Of a DNA stretch of 25,489 nt, positions 13,301-19,300 are shown piece after piece. Source of the DNA: Pelargonium cotyledonis. Its lineage: Eukaryota; Streptophyta; Magnoliopsida; Geraniales; Geraniaceae. The stretch covers positions 1 to 25,489 of the forward strand of contig JAYMTA010000662.1 in NCBI GenBank assembly GCA_036897625.1, in the 5' to 3' direction. The stretch's first letter is position 1, and every line of letters starts with the position of its first letter. Made by a program: the position numbers and the translations under genes. Under the pieces are notes generated by a model. That model was given only the letters and a program-made list of their open reading frames with translations. It searched no databases and was not told the origin of the DNA.

Positions 13301-16300
13301 CTATGCTTTTGGAAATGAAGAATCAAGGTTTAAGAGTACTTGTTCTGTTTCAGGTGAATGATCTTCTGAGTTTGATCTGTTATATGCCATTGCTAGTGTA
13401 CCAAAGTTCTTGTTACTTCTACAGTACTAGAAGGCTGACTTAATTATTTTGTCTGAAGTATGCTTTCTATGTTCAAAGTTCCAACATACATGAAACCTCC
13501 AAAAATAAATGATTAATAATTTAATGATTTGAAAAGCAATATTTCCGTTGTGCACAATCTTATGTTTTGCATAATTTATTGATAGCTGCTGCCATATTAG
13601 AGCTTCCACATTATTTTAAGTTTGGCCTCGATTTAAAGGCAAAATGTGGATTTGGATGAAATGTCAGAAACAGTATGTAATACTAGACTCTCATTAAGAA
13701 GATAGGTTTCTAATGGCACCTGAAAAATTATATATTCTTTTGCAACACTCTGTACCATCAGTAGAAAAGAGCTTTGTTTGATTCATGCTTAGAAACATCT
13801 TTCTGAGAAGAAATGACACAAAAAGTTTATTTTAAGCTTCAATTGAAAGTCTGAAAGTGAAAGGTATTGACAATTTATAATTTTTTAATATAATTAGAAA
13901 GATGCTATAGGCTTTCAATCCAATATTCTTTTGGGAGAGGGGTCTTAGCTTCAATTTTACTTTTGGTCTCCTTGTAACTTAATTCTTTTGTATTTGATCT
14001 TTTGTTTCTTTGAAATGCACTTATTGCCTTATTTAGTTATTTTATTTATAATTTGGAGTCATCTCAACTTTATCTTCCTGTTTATGGTAATGTCAACTAG
14101 ATTATTGGTTCTCAGCTTTGTTTGGGTAAATTTGATAATTTGTAATTTTGTTCGGATGGTATTATACAATTCATATTTTCCTTACCCACAAATATTTTTT
14201 TCTCTCTGTAGTTTATACCTGCATGTTTTTCTTAAAAATATAACTTTTGCTATGGATGTTTTGTGTATACATGTCATCATTAAAACATCTATGCTTTTCT
14301 GATTGACAGTCAGTTGGTGGTTCTGGAAGAGATGCTATTTCTATAGGAGATATATTGGATGACTTTTTGCGACAGAGGTTTGGTGTAGATTCTTATGAGC
14401 GAATTGATGGGCCTGCTTCTCGTAAGAGCAAGCAAGCTGCACTGAGTAATTTCAACAACAAAGAGTGTGGGAGATTTGTATTTTTATTAGAAACCCGTGC
14501 TTGCTTTTCCAGCATCAAACTATCGTCGGTTGATAGTGTGATCATATTTGGTAGTGATTGGAACCCTCTAAATGATATAAGAGGTCTGCAAAAGATAAAT
14601 ATTGACTCGCAGTCTAAACAGATAAAATTATTCCGTTTATATTCATTTTGCACAGTGGAAGAAAAGGCTTTATTGCTTGGAAAGCATGGCATGGCTTGGG
14701 CCGGCAATTTACAGAGCATAAACTGCACTACCAGCCAAAAGCTGCTCATGTGGGGGACCTCATATCTTTTCAGCAAGTTGGATGAGTTCCATGGTTGCAG
14801 TACTGCATTGTCCAGTGCAGGTACCATGACTGAGCAATCTCTTTTCAGTAGCGTAGTCCACGAGTTTTCGACCATACTTGCTCAAAAGGGCATAAACAAC
14901 AGTACTTTCAAGACTGTCTTGAATATTAAACAGAATGGAGGAATTTACTGTCAGAATTTTTCATTGCCTGGAGAGCGGGAAACTCAGTTACCAGATGAAG
15001 AGCTGCCCCAGGTTTTCTGGAAAAAGCTGTTGGAGGGAAAGCATCCTCAGTGGAAATATAAATCAATCAAGTCATCATCACAAAGGAACCGGAAAAAGGT
15101 TCAGTACTTTGAAAAGTCACCAGTTGAACGTGAGGTTGGGAATGATGAAGGCACAAAGAAACGTAAAAAGATTGTCAGCAATAGCATTGATCTACCCTCC
15201 CCGAATTTTGTGCGAGATGAAGCAAAATTTGTGGCAGGGACAAAGGATGGTAAATTGTTGATACTGTTTAAGAGTTTAAGATTAACTTTCATTATTTTCA
15301 TTCTATGATCTTTGTTCAATAAATCTGACTATTGTGAGTAAGGGTTGTAATTTTCCTGGCTAGCAATAATTTGCAATCTGAAAGCATGTCTTACTTCTCC
15401 AGGAGGTTCCATAAATCCAGCAAATGATGCGCGTGAATCTGTGTCTCCGACAACTTCTCATTCGCTCACATATGAATTTGAGGGAGGGCAGAAATTGCGT
15501 GATGCACAGAAGAGTCTTTATCTTCTTTTGAAGCCCGAAGTATCTAAACTCTGTGAAACTCTACAACTCTCGGTATGAATCACTTCCTTACCATGAATAA
15601 TATGCACTAAAATATTGATTCATATATTGCCTTTTTGTGTGTGTGAACTGATGTTCCATGCGGTTGTCTCATGTGCAAGACAAGTGCATATTATTTTTTC
15701 TTCCCATTTCAGTATCAAGAGGATTGTTTTAGTAGGGATTGATGGATGTTTTTTTTTTTTTTGGGTTTTCATTTCTCTGGGCTTCCCTCTTATGACTTGT
15801 GAGACATGAGTAAAATTGTACTGTATTTGGACTCAGACTCACTGTTATCATCCATACTATAATACTTCGTGATGTAGGACAAATGAGAAAATAGAGAAAC
15901 AGATAGAAAAAAATGACAAGAAAGGATAGTTTTTAGACAGAAAGGGAGAGATACTGGTGAATAGGGGAACAAGAGGAAAAGAAAACAAGAGAGAGAATAA
16001 AGGAAAAAGGAAGTCACAATTAAGTCTGAATTTTCAATATCATCCAATCTGCCTCAAAATTAAACAAATATACTATTTAAAGAGAACACAATGAAGTTCT
16101 ATCCTGAATTTGTTATATAACTTCAAATCAATAAAGAAACTAAATGCTACATATTCCTATCCTAAAACAGTTGAATAACTACTTCTTTGACCCCATCACT
16201 ATGCCATTGTTTATTTGATTGAACATGATAATCTCTGCTGTTTATTTAGCAGTTATTTTCAAAATCCTATTTCATTATTGATATGATTGAACATGATCAT

Positions 16301-19300
16301 CTTTGCAGTATATATAGCAGTCATTCTCTGATGATATGTTGCTACGATGATGTAAATGCAGGATGATATCAAGTATATGGTTGAGAAGTTTTTTGAATAT
16401 GTAATGAATAATCACCACGTCAGCAGGGAACCAGCCACTATTTTACAGGCTTTTCAGATATCTCTGGTAAGATTATTTGTTTTATATTTACTACAGTATA
16501 ATTTTATTTGTTTACGAGTGTTCCTTTATAATCGTGTAAAATATCAGACAATCTTGTATGTATATAAATCAAAACATGCTTTGTAGGTTGCAGTGTTGGC
16601 TGAGTCTTTTAACACGTAACCCATTTACCTGCTTTGTGAATCTTATTGTGTGGGTACTCTTACAGCAAACGAATAGTGAAGTCCCTTAAATTTTGATTTG
16701 AGGTAAAGTTGTATCATAAAAATCCTGCTAAAAAGTTTGCTACTTTCAAGGATCTATTTTATGGGTTAAAGAACAAGGGATAAGATTAAACTACTCCCTC
16801 TGTCCCAAAATGAGTGCCCCAAGTATTGTCTGGATCCTCGCATTCAGCTCATTATCTAGACTAGAACAAAGTTCTGTGAAGATCATATCATTTGTCTTAT
16901 GAAATTAGACCTTCAAAATTGGCCCATTCTACCACATTGTGCTAGTCTAAACTCATCATTTTGTGTGCATGTAGAAACTATGAGTGTGCTACTGTTTGTG
17001 AGCATAAATCTAGCAAGTCTTCTATTTCATTCTAATGAACATTCATCTGCATTACACCTAGAAATGCACATGTGCTGTTGCTTTTTAGCTTAAATCTGGC
17101 AAGTCTTTTCTTTCTTCTATTGGAACCCATATACATGACAGGTGCTTCCCATGTGTTTACATAGTGCAACAATGATAAGTTAATTATCATATTTTGTTTA
17201 GTTCGCTGATGTGTGTTAGGTCTGTAAGCAAATGACCTCTTATGACTGTGAGTATGGTATGTGTAACGATGCTTTACTGTGCAAATTTCAGTGCTGGACT
17301 GCTGCTTCCTTCCTGAAAAAAAAGATTGATCACAAACAGACGCTTGAACTTGCAAAGCATCATTTAAAGTTTGGCTGCAATGAAGAAGAAGCAGATTATG
17401 TCTATTCAAAGCTGCGCTGTTTGAAGCATATGTTTTTATATCGTACAGGATATTTGAAGATAATCAACTCTCCAAAAGCTTCTTCTTTGTCTTCTAAAGA
17501 TTTTCCACTTGGCAGTCCAAATGTCTCTAACCATCAGGAAGCATATTCTGCAGACCAGTTACCAAATATCAGAAAATTGGTAGAGAGAGATATCTCCAGA
17601 AGTATAAAAAAGTTGCAGAAGAAATGCAAAAAACAGTTGTCAAAACTTATATGGATGCATCAAGAACAAGTTAAGGAGTTATGCAGAATCTATGAGGAGA
17701 AGAAGGCAGAGCTTGAGAGTAAACATAAAACAGAGCTGGCTGTTGTTAACTGTCTTGATAGGAGCTCAGCCGGGACAGATAGACTAAAGATGCTGGAAAA
17801 TGCTTTTGCTACAAAAGTTGAAGAATATAAACAACAATTGAACGTGCACCTCGAAGATCTTAAAGAAATACAACTTTCTGAAAGGAAAAAGGAGGAACAG
17901 AAATTTGCCCTTTTGGAGGATGAAGTGAAGTCTTGGTCACAGGTTGAATTATTAAATAGGCTGCTGTCCGATGAATCTAGGTGTGTGTTAGAAAACATGA
18001 ATACCCGTGATCCAGAAAGAGCTCTTGATAGTATTGAGAATGTTACCTGGGAAGAACAGAGGTCTGACAAAATTGCTCACAGCTTGCCAAGGGATGTCAG
18101 CGATGATGCTGTAAGGTCTGGAAACTGGATTGAGGCAGTCACTCATCCAAATGTGAAGGATGGGTGGGAGACTATGGGCTCAGACGGGGGGCTTGAGCAA
18201 CCTTCAGTCTATGTGCCTTTATCTGAAAGCGGAATTTGGAAAGGGACTGTGTCAAACTTGACTAATGGAGAAGTTTCACTTAAATTGCCTAGAACATCCC
18301 AGTTGAGTGATGGTTCAGCTGATAAACAAATTCCTGATGCAGCAACGTCAAGCATTCTTGATGAAGAGCTACGGCGTGCTGCTCCTGAAACTGTTTCTGC
18401 TGTTCCAGAAGGTGTTAACATCAATAGGGACAACAGCTGTGCTGATGCTAGGGCCTATGATAGACCAACTGCTATGCAGATTGATCAACAGAATGGAGAG
18501 GGTGGTACCGTCAATCAAGGTTCTTCTCAGCAGGACCTATTGCCCTTAAATCAGGTAATTTTCCCTTTATTGATTACTCCCTCCGTCCCAAAATGAGTGT
18601 CTTGTTTCCATTTTTTGTAAAAATTAAGAATTACAAGATAATTTAGTGTGTTTCCAATATAGCCCTCACTTTTCCACCTACACCCCATGTGCAAATTTGT
18701 CCATGTGCATAAGTGATAAGGATAATATGGGAAAAACAATAATATAATAACCTAAAAATAGAAACAAGAAACTCATTTTGGGACAAAAAATTTTGACAAA
18801 CAAGACACTCATGTTGGGACGGAGGGAGTATTTAATATCTATTTGATCATTATCTGGTTATGAATATGCATATTTGGACATAATTTCATGCTGTTTTTTA
18901 TTCCCTTTCTTATGGATTACATTGTTTTATGTTCTCTCTTATGAGTCATTTCAACAAGGTTATATTTTTTTTTTTTGGTTATGTAATTTTGAAGATTTTG
19001 TAGAATTGTACCCAAACCTATTTTGAGATGATTTCTCTTGGTGACTGTTCTGTGACATTGTTTTGTGCTAAGACGTTTTTGATTTAGTAGAAATAGGAAC
19101 TGATATAACTGCCCTATGATTATCAATTAATCAATGATCATTACATGGCCAGGTACTCGAAGATCAATGTTTCCTTCCTTCCACATCTACAGATATTCAA
19201 GCACCTGGTAGTGAAGTGAGGCATGATACTCAACTTGGTGATCCTCCACAATGTCATTCAAATGCTTGTGTACCATCTCATTGCAGTAATTTTGAGATAA

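Noticed and set aside
14393..14875. A 160-codon minus-strand frame
   Set aside because: Antisense of the helicase C-lobe exon of the MOM1-like gene; no independent evidence.
18551..18739. Small minus-strand frame, similar in sequence to the one at 24046-24255
   Set aside because: Both fall in the two related Stowaway MITEs; the similarity reflects the shared element, not a gene family.
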